Assembly (NCBI GenBank): GCA_018136815.1
Contig: CM030932.1
Location: forward strand, 1,336,793-1,400,792
Source of the DNA: Isochrysis galbana
Taxonomy: Eukaryota; Haptophyta; Isochrysidales; Isochrysidaceae
DNA: 64,000 nucleotides
Reading direction: 5' to 3'
Shown here: in pieces, positions 39,954 through 50,059 of the stretch
How the letters are laid out: each line of letters starts with the position of its first letter
Position numbering within the stretch: position 1 is the first letter of the stretch
Position numbers and translations under genes: made by a program
The notes under the pieces: generated by a model
The model's input: only the letters and a program-made list of their open reading frames with translations
Databases searched by the model: none
Told to the model about the DNA's origin: nothing

Positions 39954-42034
39954 ATGGCCGACACATGCATCGCCAGCTGCGGGGCAGCGGGGCAGACGTG
40001 CGGCACTCTGAATGCCACCTTCACATGCTCACAGCTCTCGCTTCTTGGCTGCTCCTGCAGCGGATGCTGCGCTGCAGCATTCGATGCATCTTCTTGTAGT
40101 ACGATGTTGTGCATCGCATCGCCCGTGTGGCTGGGGATCGGGATCGCGTGCGGCTTCCTTGTGTCCGCGATCTTCGTCTTGATCATCTTTGCATGTCGCC
40201 GGAGGCGACGCGTGGCGAGCGCACGACGGGTTCGCCCAGCGAATTCGTCGATTCCGCTGCCTGCCTGCACCCAGCGAAGCTTGACGGAAAGCGAGAGGGT
40301 ACGTTATGGTGCAACGCCTGTGCAGCCGAATGGGACATCGCCGAACAACTCTTGCGCCAACCCTCCGCCCTCGTTCGTTCGCGGCCCCCCTGCGAGCCGA
40401 AAGTCAATCACGAAGGCCAAATCTCAAAAGAGCGTGCTGAAGCAAAGAAAATCTGAGCATCATGCTAGACTCGCCCAGCAGCAGGCGAAAGCCAATAACA
40501 GCAATCAGGCCGACGAAGTTCGCGCTAGTCTCGGTGATGATTCGGCACCTGTGATTTATGAGTGGCGGTACAGCGGTACAACCGCGAGGGGCAGCGGGAT
40601 GCGCGCTGAGGATATGGAGTATGATGGAATGGATGACGATACTCTGGGGGAGACTTATGGATGCAGCCCAGCTACGCTTGCGAAAGCTCGCCGCGATGTC
40701 AGAAGGGGCAGCCAGCGCATGAGTGCCATCGTCGGTCGGCGATCGGCACTTGGATCACGCCTTTCTTTGCTTCCCGGCTTCTCGTCCTCCGAGTCCAAAC
40801 ACGAGCTTCAAGCAAAGTTGGGCCTCGGCGACTTGCCATTCAGTGATTATGAACGGCTGCAATCGCTTGGGCAAGGCACGTATGGAACTGCTTGGCTGCT
40901 GCGCTCCCCAACGACTGGTGTGCTTGTTGTTGGGAAGGAGGTGCCCGTTGACGGTCAAGGAAGTTCTGGACGCACACTCGCGGCCACTGTCGAGAACGAG
41001 GTAAGTGCTTTGGGTTCTAGGGTGTATCAAACAGACTGTACACCAGCTGCCTGGCTCCCCAAGTGCTCCCTTATGTCCCGCCCACCTGCGCATCCTCATC
41101 GGAAGCATGATGATAGAATTTCTACCAACTGCAGGTGCGTATCCTTTCGGCATTGCATCACCCGAACATCGTGGCGTACTACGGCGCATTCCGCCCTAGC
41201 CATGGACGGCTAACTATTGTCATGGAATATTGTGACGGAGGCTCGCTCGGGGAAGCTCTAGATGACTGCGTCGAGCTTGGTTTTCATCTATCACGCCTGA
41301 CTGCTCTGCGCTGGGCTAGACAGCTCGTTGAGGCGCTTGCTCATCTCCACCACAAAAGGGTGCTGCACCGTGATTTGAAGACGACAAATGTGTTTCTTTC
41401 CAGTCCCGACCCCTCACGCTTAGCCAAAAAGCACGATGGTCTGCAAGGAGGTTGGCAAGAAATGCGCACAGTCAAGCTGGGCGACTTCGGCGTTTCACGC
41501 GCGCTCTCCAATCGGACGGTGCTTGCTGAAACAGTTTGCGGGACACCCTATTATATGGCACCCGAGCTCATGTGCGGGGAGCCGTATGAGACTTCAGCCG
41601 ACATTTGGGCCTTAGGTGTGATCCTCTTTGAGATGATCACCTTGGTGCGCCCATTTGCTGCGGACAACATGGGGGCTCTTGTTGTGATGATCATGCAAGG
41701 TAATTATGACGAGGAGGCATTGGAGGCGTCGCCACATGATCCAGTATTGCTGGAATATGCATCTCCAAGCGGATTGCTTGCGCGTGATATTACCGCACGG
41801 CCGGCTGCAAATCAGTTAATCCAACGGTTGAGAGATGCCGAAGCGAGGGAGGTCATCGTTGTTAAGCAAGCGGCCAAAGAAGCTGTTGCTAGGGGCGGCG
41901 CTGGAGTGGCGCCGGACATGTCGCCGCCTTCGACCGAGGCCAGCCCTTCACCTAACGTCATTGATGACTCCGGAACAGTTAATAGAGGCGGTGGGGGTGT
42001 TGGTGTTGAAGTGATCTTCAGCAATTACAAGTAG
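39954..42034 (+). CDS. Membrane-anchored NEK-like serine/threonine kinase
   Basis: Exons 39954-41000 and 41135-42034, phase 0, with a 134-bp GT-AG intron (gtaagt donor); 648 residues. The start at 39954 gives a short Cys-rich N-terminus (about 12 Cys in residues 5-53), then a membrane span (about 59-81, LGIGIACGFLVSAIFVLIIF) and a basic stop-transfer ACRRRRR. A disordered linker of about 200 residues leads to the kinase (about 298-600): LGQGTYGTAWLL (glycine loop), GKEV (ATP lysine), EYCDGGSL, HRDLKTTNVFL (catalytic loop), LGDFGVS and CGTPYYMAPEL. HRDLKTxNxFL, GTPYYMxPE and DIWALGxxxxEMxTLxxxF are NEK signatures. NEKs usually are soluble and serve cell cycle and cilia; the membrane anchor is unusual. 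All catalytic residues are present. Confidence 0.8.
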
Positions 42035-42640
42035 CACGGACGGCAGTGTGGACGTGTGGATGGTTGTAGATGTGGAATCATGAAGCAGCAGCAGCTGTTG
42101 CTGCCGTTTGTGGGTTATGCTCTTATTTGCGTTACACGTTACATGCTATCAGGCTACTCTCGTACCCAGGCACCCCGAAAAAGGGCGGATCGAGTCACGA
42201 TGAGAGGCCGAAACCTCAATCCTGTTGCCATTTTTACTCGCGCACCCCTGCAACTCGGGTTTAACTTCTACCGCCCCGCCCCCCCCGCTTGAAACGCAGG
42301 TAATACCGTTTTACCCCACCTTCAGGCCTCACCTACCCCTCATCATAATGTGAGGTTCGTCTCTTGGAGAAGTTTCTCCACGTTTTGTTTAGAAAGGCTG
42401 ATGCCTGAGCTGCATCGACTGAGCGTGAGCGTACGCAGGCCGACGGGCCTTGGATGCACAACCGACAACCGATCCAGCTCCATATCACAAGGAGGCCGCA
42501 GCGCGGCCCCCTGTGGCTGGAGGATGAGACCGCGGCGCGGCGCGCCGCGCATCCTGTTACTTCATCACAAGTTAAAAGATACCAAAGGGGGCCACTGAGC
42601 ACATAGGGCACACTAACGGTATCACGCTCAGATCAAACGT
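42035..42640. other. 3' region of the kinase gene and spacer
   Basis: No coding features recognised. An 18-bp GC palindrome-like stretch (GCGGCGCGGCGCGCCGC) lies near 42531. Confidence 0.35.
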
Positions 42641-42775
42641 ACACACGGGGGGATTGCGTAGGACTCACACAAACGAACGAGGAGAGAAGGGGAGAGATCA
42701 CGGCTCGACTCATGCGGCCCTCTACCATCTCCTCATCCCACTATAAGTTCTACGGTGCACACCACGCAAAACCAC
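42641..42775 (+). repeat. Repeat module D, copy 2
   Basis: Partner of 35715-35850, about 90 percent alike by eye, with the same blocks and orientation (CGGCTCGACTCATGCGGCCC, TATAAGTTCTACGG, GCACACCACGCAAAACCA). Confidence 0.75.
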
Positions 42776-42789
42776 TTGCGACACCCACC

Positions 42790-42927
42790 TCTACCAGTAT
42801 GCGAAGCGGGGTCTGTCGACGCCGAACTCCTTGGCCCAGTCGGCCTTCGTCCGTAGCGTGCTGCGGTCGGTGTCTCGATGGTACCAGCACCGGATGGCCT
42901 TCAGCGCGCGCTCCTTGGTGTCCTCCT
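42790..42927 (-). pseudogene. Fragment of the repeated 'DTKxRAL...STLKTK...EFGID' domain ORF
   Basis: The minus strand reads EDTKERALKAIRCWYHRDTD then RSTLRTKADWAKEFGVDRPR and FAYW before a TAG. This lines up with the ORF at 56464 (MDTKQRALQALCGWY.. STLKTKQQWAAEFGIDKRRF). Roughly half the residues are identical over about 45 positions, with no long gap. The family is unknown to me. Being present twice within 64 kb suggests a mobile-element or multi-copy gene. Confidence 0.5.
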
Positions 42928-43519
42928 GCGGAGCGACGCGCCCCCCGCCTGTGTATGATACCTGAGCGGCCGCTCGACTCCTGGGGCGCCCGGAACTCGC
43001 CCCTCATGCCCTCATGCCTCCCCCTCCTCACGAAGTACAACATCTGCGACGTCGTCGATCGCGACGGCGATCGGCGATGCAGCCGGAGGGGCGTCTGGGT
43101 TGCTCGTGGGCTGGGATGACCCGCGGATAGAAGTTGGGGTTATGCATTCCCTTGGCTCTGTCTGGCACGCCACTTTCGACGCCATGGAGCTGCGGTGGGG
43201 GCTGTGGGGGCCACGAAGAACCACCACGTGCCAGCCTTCAACGCGCGCTCAGGAATTGGCTGGGCACGGAGTACGTGATGGCCTGCACCGTGGACATTTG
43301 ATCGCTCAAACCAGTCTGTGTCTGTGTCCCACCCACTTCCCTACTCTAGTAGAGAGAGGTTATTAGGTTTATACATGTGAAACTGGGTAGAGAGTAAACC
43401 GTAACTTGTACTGTAGTCTAGAGTAGAGTACCTCGAGAGTAGAAGAGAGAGAGGAAGAGAGAGAGAGAGAGAGTGACGAGGAGCGGCTCGCGGCTGCCTC
43501 TCCCCCCCCGTCCACACCG
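42928..43519. other. Intergenic region upstream of the DEAD-box helicase gene
   Basis: No gene recognised. A GA microsatellite (about 43438-43476) and a C run (43501-43509) lie immediately before the start codon. Confidence 0.4.
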
Positions 43520-46158
43520 ATGCGCCCTCGCACGCTCTTCCTCCTTCTCCTCGTCACACTCGCGAATGGGCTACATCTGCCACTGAGCATCTGCGCCCGC
43601 CGCGCCGTGCGGCGCACGCCACTCATCCAGCTCAAGTTCTCGCCGGAGTTCGTGGCCGCGCGAGCGAGGGCGGCAAGGCAGAGGGCCGTACGTCCGCCCA
43701 TCGCTGCGCCGGTGGTCTCTGCAGAGACCGCAGGCAAGCACACAAGTGGCAGTCCACCAGAAGTTCCACAGAGCCTCATCTCGGCGCTCGACACAGCGCT
43801 CGGTATTTGTCAGCTAAACGAACTGCAAGAGCGTGCGCTCCAGTCCGCGCTACTTGGTCATGATACACTGGTTCATGCAGAAACGGGCGCTGGTAAGACG
43901 CTTTGCTTTGTCCTCCCCATCCTCGCTTCGCTCCTCGACAAAGAAACTCGCTGTCCGCCGGGTAGCGCGATCTCCACAAATCTGCGTAGTATCAGCGAAT
44001 CTGCACCACTCCATGCGCTTGTCCTCAGTCCCACACACGAACTTTGCGCACAGACGACGGCGGTACTGAATTCCCTCCGTCCGGGCTGTGCAGTGTCGCT
44101 TTCCTCGCGGGAGGCAGCGACCGAACTCTGCGCGGGAGGAAGCCGTGCTCAGTCGGTACTGGGTGGAGCGCAAGTGCTAGTGGCGCCGCCCGGAATTGTG
44201 CTGTCCATGTTGACAGGGGAGCCGGCCTCGTCAAGCCGTCGCAGCAGGCGTAGTGCAAGAGTGCGCCGTCTGGGGAAGGATAGCGGCCGCACGCAGCCCG
44301 TGGAAGGTGACTTCAAGGGCCAGTCTCAGACTCGTGCAGGGCAGGCCTTCATGAGCTATTCAGATTCGGAAGACTTGTCCCTCAATGGCGACATGACGTG
44401 GCGCAAGCCACGCTCGGGAGAGAGCTGGGAAACGAGACGCCAATCTGGAGCCACCCGGGGTAGGGCGAGCAGCCGACGCAATGGAGTGAGCACTGGTTCG
44501 GGGTCCAAGGAGGAGCGCCTTAATTTGGCTCGGCGAGGACCGTCTGACGAAGGACGGGAGAGAGTTTGGCCGAAAAGTGATGGGATGCGTCAAGGCCGCA
44601 GCGATCGCGACGTAAGGCGTGTTTCCAAGCAGAATGGTCGTGATCGTCATGAGGGTGACAGCCTCCGCAATCAGGGTCGAGCAAACTCCGATAGTGATGG
44701 TGCATACAGCGGCGCAAGTGGTAGCCCGAGGCGTGCGCTGCTGAGCAGGGGTGTCAACGACGACGGCCCTTTTGGGGTAGGAGCAGCGGCCGTCGTATCA
44801 CCCCTCTTATCGCCAGGTGGGCTCCTCAGCAGTCTGAATCTCTTGGTGCTCGACGAGACTGACGCCCTGCTCGGCACTCTTGGCCGGTACGCCACAAAGC
44901 GCGAAAAGGAGAGTCGCGCTAGACACCCAAAGCCCACGGCGGTGTTACTCAAGTCTATAACAGCTGCACGTGCCTCAAGATCTTTCTCAAGGAGAGCCGG
45001 CGCTACTGAACCCACTCCTTTGCAGGTATGCATCGCGCTGCATAGCTTGACCCGACTGACCGACTCGCCACTCAACAGAATAATGTGGGACCCTCCCATG
45101 CATCCGGCCGCATCGAGTCAAATGCCTTTTGCCCCGTGCCAAACATTACAACTCGGAGCAATGCCGTGCGCACAGAGCGTGCGCATAGGGCGAGGCCAGC
45201 TTGCTCGGGAGCTGCACTTATCACCGTTTCTCGTGGGTAGGTCATTGGTGCATCAGCAACTATTGGCCGTCCGCTTCGACGTGAACTTGAGCGGCTCACA
45301 GGAAGGCCACTGACAGTGGTGCAAGTACCCTCAGATGGGTCACGCCCAAAGTCATCAAAAGCTGCTGCGCCTCGATCTCTCACCTTGGAAAAGTCTCCAC
45401 CTGGAACAGCATCTTCAGATCCATTGGCATGCCCCAAGGTAGACGAGTCCGCACGCCATAAGACGAGCATGCGTGCAGTTGGCTTACCGTCGACACTCAG
45501 TATCTCCGTGCTCACGTGTGAGGAAGAAAATGTCCCCATGGCTATCAAAATGGCCCTCGATCATCATGTACAGGACCGAGCCCTTGATGCCACTGAAAAT
45601 CAGTTCCATGTACCGAGTGCTCCAACGTTGCTTTTCATCCAAGAGGGCCGCGCCGTGGCTGCAGAATTGCGGTTGCTCCGTCAAACCGGTGTTCCACAAG
45701 CGGAAGGGCTATCTGACTTCCTCGCCCGTGGTGGCGCCCTTGCCCGTGGTGGCGCCCCACAAGGCGAGCCACGCTCACCACCTTCTGACTTTTCTGAGGA
45801 GATAGGTGCTGCGGCTGTAAAGGAAGTTGCAAGCGGTGGCGCCGTAGTGGTTGCCTCTCCGAGCACGGCCCGAGGCCTCGACATTCCAGGTTTGGGTCTT
45901 GTGGTAATTTTGGGAATACCGGCATCGGCAGATGCGCTGCTCCACCTGGCGGGACGCACCGCCCGTCAAGGAGCGAGCGGTCACGTGGTGCTGATAGCCA
46001 CGGAAGAAGAGTGCAAGGCGAAGCTGCCGCTCTTGTCATCACAGCTTGGCCGGAACTTGTGTGAGGACACCCACCATGTCTCAGAGAGGAATGATGCATG
46101 GGTGAACGTGTGGCGGGTGCACCAACAAGTGACTCAAGCACAAAGCAAGTATCAATGA
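43520..46158 (+). CDS. DEAD-box RNA helicase with organelle-type leader and large internal insert
   Basis: Exons 43520-45025 and 45241-46158 joined in phase 0 by a 215-bp GT-AG intron; 807 residues. The N-terminus MRPRTLFLLLLVTLANGLHL is signal-peptide-like and is followed by a basic, hydroxylated stretch, suggesting import into a complex plastid. Motifs: LNELQERALQSALLGHDTLV (Q-motif region), AETGAGKT (I, about residue 119), PTHELCAQ (Ia), VLDETD (II, about 444; DETD instead of DEAD), SAT (III, about 507), STARGLDIPG (V, about 708) and HLAGRTARQG (VI, about 736). Between motifs Ib and II lies an insert of about 220 residues rich in Arg, Ser, Gly and Asp (44225-44800). Such proteins remodel RNA, for example in plastid ribosome assembly. 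That role is inference. Confidence 0.8.
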
Positions 46159-46787
46159 GGAAATGAGGATAAGGATGGTCAGGCAGAAAGCAAGTGCCAT
46201 TGTGGACAGAGGAATGGCGGGAGAATGGTACGAGTCGACGAGAAGGCCCACAAAAATTGACCATTACTTTCTAACTTCCCTTCCTGCACATTCCGTCTGG
46301 TACAACTTGCTTCTGATTGGTGACGGGGACGCGAGAACTTTCTAGATGAGACAACGTATCGAAAACTTCCCCAAGTCTTACTTGGTGACTTGTGGAGTCT
46401 TACTTGGGAACTTGTGAACGCGGCTGTTGTCCTGAGCCTGACGGTGGACTAGCGGCTCGTGACTTCTTCTATCCGGTGTTGTGTGGCAGTGACGTCACGC
46501 GCTGTTGCGGGTAGGGAGGGTTTATACACCTCCCCTTGTACTTTCTCCCGCCACTAGGTTTCCCCGCGCGACTCCCTCTCCGTCGTCACGCTCCAGTTCC
46601 CCTCCCCCCCTCCTTGTACCACGCCTGCATTCCGTCTACTCCCGATAGGTTCGTCACCCCGCGTCCCCGGTCCCCAGGTTCCCCCCTCCCCCGTTTTCTC
46701 TGCCTCGCCACTCCTTCCCTCTCCCTCCTCCCCGAGTGTTTTGCTTAAGCCGCCGGCCTCGTTTCATCACTCTCTTTTCCCGTGTGT
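46159..46787. other. Intergenic, downstream of the helicase
   Basis: No gene recognised. Pyrimidine-rich from about 46530 to 46780. A short direct repeat (CTTACTTGG.GACTTGTG) lies at 46377-46420. Confidence 0.4.
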
Positions 46788-47235
46788 CAACTAAGTTTAT
46801 ACTTGGGCCGCCCGGGGGGGGGCACGAGCCAACCCCCTCTCTCCACTCCTCCCCTGCCATGGGGGAGGAACCACTCATGCTCCTGGCATGCCTGATCTGA
46901 TGGCTTGCCAGAAGCCCACTGCCCTACTGACCACTCTCTCACTGGCAGGCTCGCCTGCCTCGCGCGTCCTGGCCAGTCGTGGCCAGCCCATCGCTCCAAC
47001 CCCCCCTCCTCCCCTGTTCGACAGGCAGACAGGTGACAGGTATAGCGTGGGGGCCCCAGAGGCTCGGGAGCGCCAACGAGGGAGAGGCAGGGGAGGCCAG
47101 GGCCCAGCCCCAGCCTCCTCTGCCCCCTGAGCTGGGGCCTCCAGGAGCCTCCAGGGGCCGCCAGAGGGCAGCTGGAGGCCTGCCGCAGGCGCGCCATCGC
47201 GCGTGCCGCAGGAGAGGGGAGAGAGAGCGCGGAGA
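46788..47235 (+). mobile_element. Family A SINE-like element, copy A6 (3'-incomplete)
   Basis: Starts with the head CAACTAAGTTTATACTTGGG at 46788 and matches A1 through the GGCAGGCTCGCCTG, GACAGGCAGACAGGTG and CCTCCAGGAGCCTCCAGG blocks, ending near the CAGGAGAGGGGAGAGAGAGCGC block. The AT-rich tail seen in A2-A4 is absent. It abuts a minus-strand open frame that reads into it. Confidence 0.7.
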
Positions 47236-47249
47236 AGGAGCAAGCAAAA

Positions 47250-47697
47250 ACATGGACGAGACTACTCCACTCGTCTCGCCGATAATCACGACACGAGGAG
47301 GCGAGATGCCGTCGGTCCGCACGGCCTCGACGTCACGCCTTACGTCTCTGAGTGTGACACAAATTTCGTCGAAGTGGATAGGTAGCACCTGAGCTGGAGA
47401 CTCAGGCGATCGGCTAGGGCGCAGAACAAGCTGCGCCGCCTCGGCAATATCTTTCGGCATTACGTGCGCGGCACCGCGGGCGGCGGCGCGTTGGAAAGCG
47501 AGATCGATAACATACGAGAGGGTCTCGCTCTCCTTCAAGGAAGGGCGAGTGCGCGCGAGATGTATGAGCAAATCTTCAGCGGCCGGAACCAAAGTCAGGC
47601 ACACTGAAAGCTGGCAAAGCGGAACGACAGCGGAAACGGAAACGGGACTGCGAGTGACCGGAATGGACGGAGACGCGGCGGCCAAGGTGCGAGCCAT
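47250..47697 (-). pseudogene. Unrecognised coding fragment, truncated at A6
   Basis: From the Met at 47697 the minus strand reads MARTLAAASPSIPVTRSPVS, later LIHLARTRPSLKESETLSYV, IDLAFQRAAARGAAHVMPKD and HFDEICVTLRDVRRDVEAVR before running into the A6 repeat at about 47250. Codon usage and helical pattern look protein-coding, but I do not recognise a family. The upstream frame (47700-48183) contains GGATAT-rich low-complexity sequence and is doubtful. Confidence 0.35.
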
Positions 47698-48368
47698 CTG
47701 AAAAGAACTGGACACGACGGCCGGAAGAGAGTCGGACGAGAATAGAGCGGGTCGAGAACGGATCAATCGGCACCTAAATCGATCTCCAAGGGGAGATGGC
47801 AAACCAAACCGTATTGCCCCCAGAAGCAGGTAGAGAAACGCGGGGAGATAGCGAATTAAACCCTTTTTGCGAGGCCCCTGGGAGGAAGAAAGGTGGGGAA
47901 ACTTCCCTTCTCTTCGAGAGGAAGAGAGAGGGCGCTCCACAACCCTAGATCCTAGGCGTCCACGCGAAGTTTTTGACCGAGAACGAGATAGGGGTAGGCC
48001 AGGATATCCGAGATATCCATCGGGATATTTGGGCGGATATGCTGGAAATGGATATCTCTGGATAGATGTGGGGTATTTGGGCGCTGTGAGCGTGCGGTGC
48101 CCAAAAACAAAACTCGCATTCGGCGCGTCGCCGCAGAGCCGCTGTACCCCTGCGGCGCTCACGATTGGGAGGTGACAAATCAAGCGAATACGTAATAAAC
48201 AATGTTGTTACTGTAATAGTAATTGCCCATCTCACCACCGAGAGCGCCACCCCGCTCCCTGCTGCTGCCACCCACCACCATGCCACGAGGTGAGCTGCCG
48301 CTCTTGCACCTGCCCTGGCGCTAGAGCGCCACCCACTCACCTGTGCCTGTGCCCATCTCCTTGCGCAG

Positions 48369-48750
48369 GTCCACGCTCGCCATGGACATGGAAGTTTTGT
48401 GCACCACCACCTACAGGCTTGAGGGGGATGGGCTGGAGATTCTGATGGTCTACGATGCGCTGGAGGCACTTCGCACCCGTGGCTGCCGACTAGGCACTGA
48501 GGCAGCAGACCTTTCCAATGTGGCAGCCATCCTCAGGAGGGACGCGATGATTGGGGTGGGAACTAATACGATCGAATACTATGAAGCTCCCTACCACAAA
48601 TGGTATCAAGGAAGGATTTCTGCCATAGGGAGGGGGGGCCTAGCTAGACCATCACATATGCCGATGGCTCAACCCTTGTCTTGCATGACGAGCGTGAGAT
48701 CAGGAATAATACAATGGATGTGTGCTCCCTACCACAGTGGCAAACATTGG
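48369..48750 (+). pseudogene. Exon-like fragment with possible Tudor/chromo-like strand pattern, frameshifted
   Basis: Preceded by a good acceptor (CATCTCCTTGCGCAG) and ended by a good donor (TTGGTAAGTAAG at 48747). Inside: LEILMVYDALEALRTRGCRL, NTIEYYEAPYHKWYQGRISA and, after a one-frame slip near the G run at 48630, TITYADGSTLVLHDERE. The pattern W-Y-x-G-x-I ... Y-x-D-G-S-x-x-x-L-x-D-E recalls Tudor-like domains, but only loosely. It could be a dead gene or one exon with a sequencing slip in the G run. Confidence 0.3.
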
Positions 48751-48984
48751 TAAGTAAGGTACGTGAAGGGCGCCTTTGAATCCAGACGCCCAGATACCAG
48801 ATACGCAGTGCAGGAAGGAGGTCTCTGTACTAAAACTAAATAACACCATTAGACCATTAGCCATTAGATCTCATTACTATTATTACACTACCATATTATA
48901 ACATTAGTAACCTGATATGATGACCTGATAGTAGGTCCTGATATGAGGTGTAAGGTCGCCGAGACCTGACGACCTGACACCTGA

Positions 48985-49207
48985 CGGAGCAACTGGGGCG
49001 AGATACCGCCTATTAGTAACGGCGAAGGTCGGTTTCTTTCAAAGGCTGAAGAAACAACGGGAGGACATGGGGCTGAACGCCCCGAGCAACAAACATGTTC
49101 GAAAGATGATACGCCCTCTTTACACGGTGGACAAAGACTTCAACCTAGAAGCATCGGAGGACCTCTTGCAGGCGGCGAGAGGTCTGGATATACGAAACAT
49201 CAATTAG
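48985..49207 (+). CDS. Unrecognised C-terminal open frame
   Basis: A continuous frame without its own early Met ends at TAG 49205-49207 and reads ATGARYRLLVTAKVGFFQRL, then KKQREDMGLNAPSNKHVRKM and FNLEASEDLLQAARGLDIRN. It may be the last exon of the unit that includes 48369-48750 (same strand, donor upstream). No family recognised. The region 48885-48980 has CCTGATA/GACCTGA repeats similar to 7665-7736. Confidence 0.3.
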
Positions 49208-49499
49208 GGTAGATAAGCCTCTATAGTAGAAACTCCAAGGGATACCATGGAAAGTTTGTACGAGACATAAGACCTAAGGAAAGGAAATGCGAGCCGACGT
49301 TAAAGCGAAGGAGGAGCCACAATCTCCCACCCCCTTCTCTCCAACTCATGGCCGAAGCAGCGCGCGCGGCCTCCCCGGAACCAGCTTCTCCGCCAAAGAG
49401 GGAACTGGGGAAGGGGGAGGGGATTGATAGGGGTAAAGGCGGGTAGTAGGGAGGTACACAAGCACACTGCCACATGCCGCGTATGTAGCGGGGAATTTT

Positions 49500-49740
49500 A
49501 AGAAGATTTTTTTTGATGGTGGGTAGAGGGTTTACCATTGCAAGAGGGGGTCTCAATGACATAGAGCAACGGTGACAACTTGTTCGGTGCTCGCCGCCCC
49601 GCGCGGGCGTAGTTTGGATGGTGGATGGGCTGTGGAAGGGCTTTGCAGCGTAGGGCGTGCCAAGGGGGGCGCGGTGGCGAGGGGCGCCTGGGTCTCGGGA
49701 GCGGTCGCGGCACGCTCCATAGATTATAACCATCGTTTTC
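49500..49740 (+). repeat. Dispersed repeat F, copy 2
   Basis: Partner of 10755-11200, with TTTACCATTGCAAGAGGGGG, TCTCAATGA, GTGCTCGCCGCCCCGCGCG, TTTGGATGGTGGATGGGCT and GGTCTCGGGAGCGGTCGCGG in the same order. The 300 bases between 49740 and 50059 hold no recognised gene and are the 3' side of NUP160. Confidence 0.5.
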
Positions 49741-50059
49741 GTAGCTATTTGATTGGAATATCTACTTGGGGCAACGAGCGGCTTGGAAGCTAGGTGGTGC
49801 GTGGTGGGTTCCTCACGGTGGAGGCACCTGCAGTTGGTTGGCGCAGCTCTTAAGTTAGCGCGACATGTGGAAAGGATGAAGAGCTGCAGGACGGAGCCCT
49901 CTTCGTGAGAGCGCGATGGCGCATCGGCGATGGGCGCAAGTGCCAGAGGTTGTGAAGACTTTTCATGGAGCTCTACGCTCGCTGAGCAAGGATATGTAGG
50001 GAAATTGGGACGATGATGAGACCTGGGCGCCGAAGAAGCGGCTCGTAAGACTACAACTC

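Noticed and set aside
39647..40270. 207-residue minus-strand frame opposite the kinase first exon
   Set aside because: Shadow of the kinase gene. The plus strand has a membrane helix, phase-matched intron and full kinase motifs.
46939..48183. A single 414-residue minus-strand gene
   Set aside because: Its C-terminal part is read through the family A element A6 and its N-terminal part is GGATAT low-complexity. Only the middle (47250-47697) looks coding.
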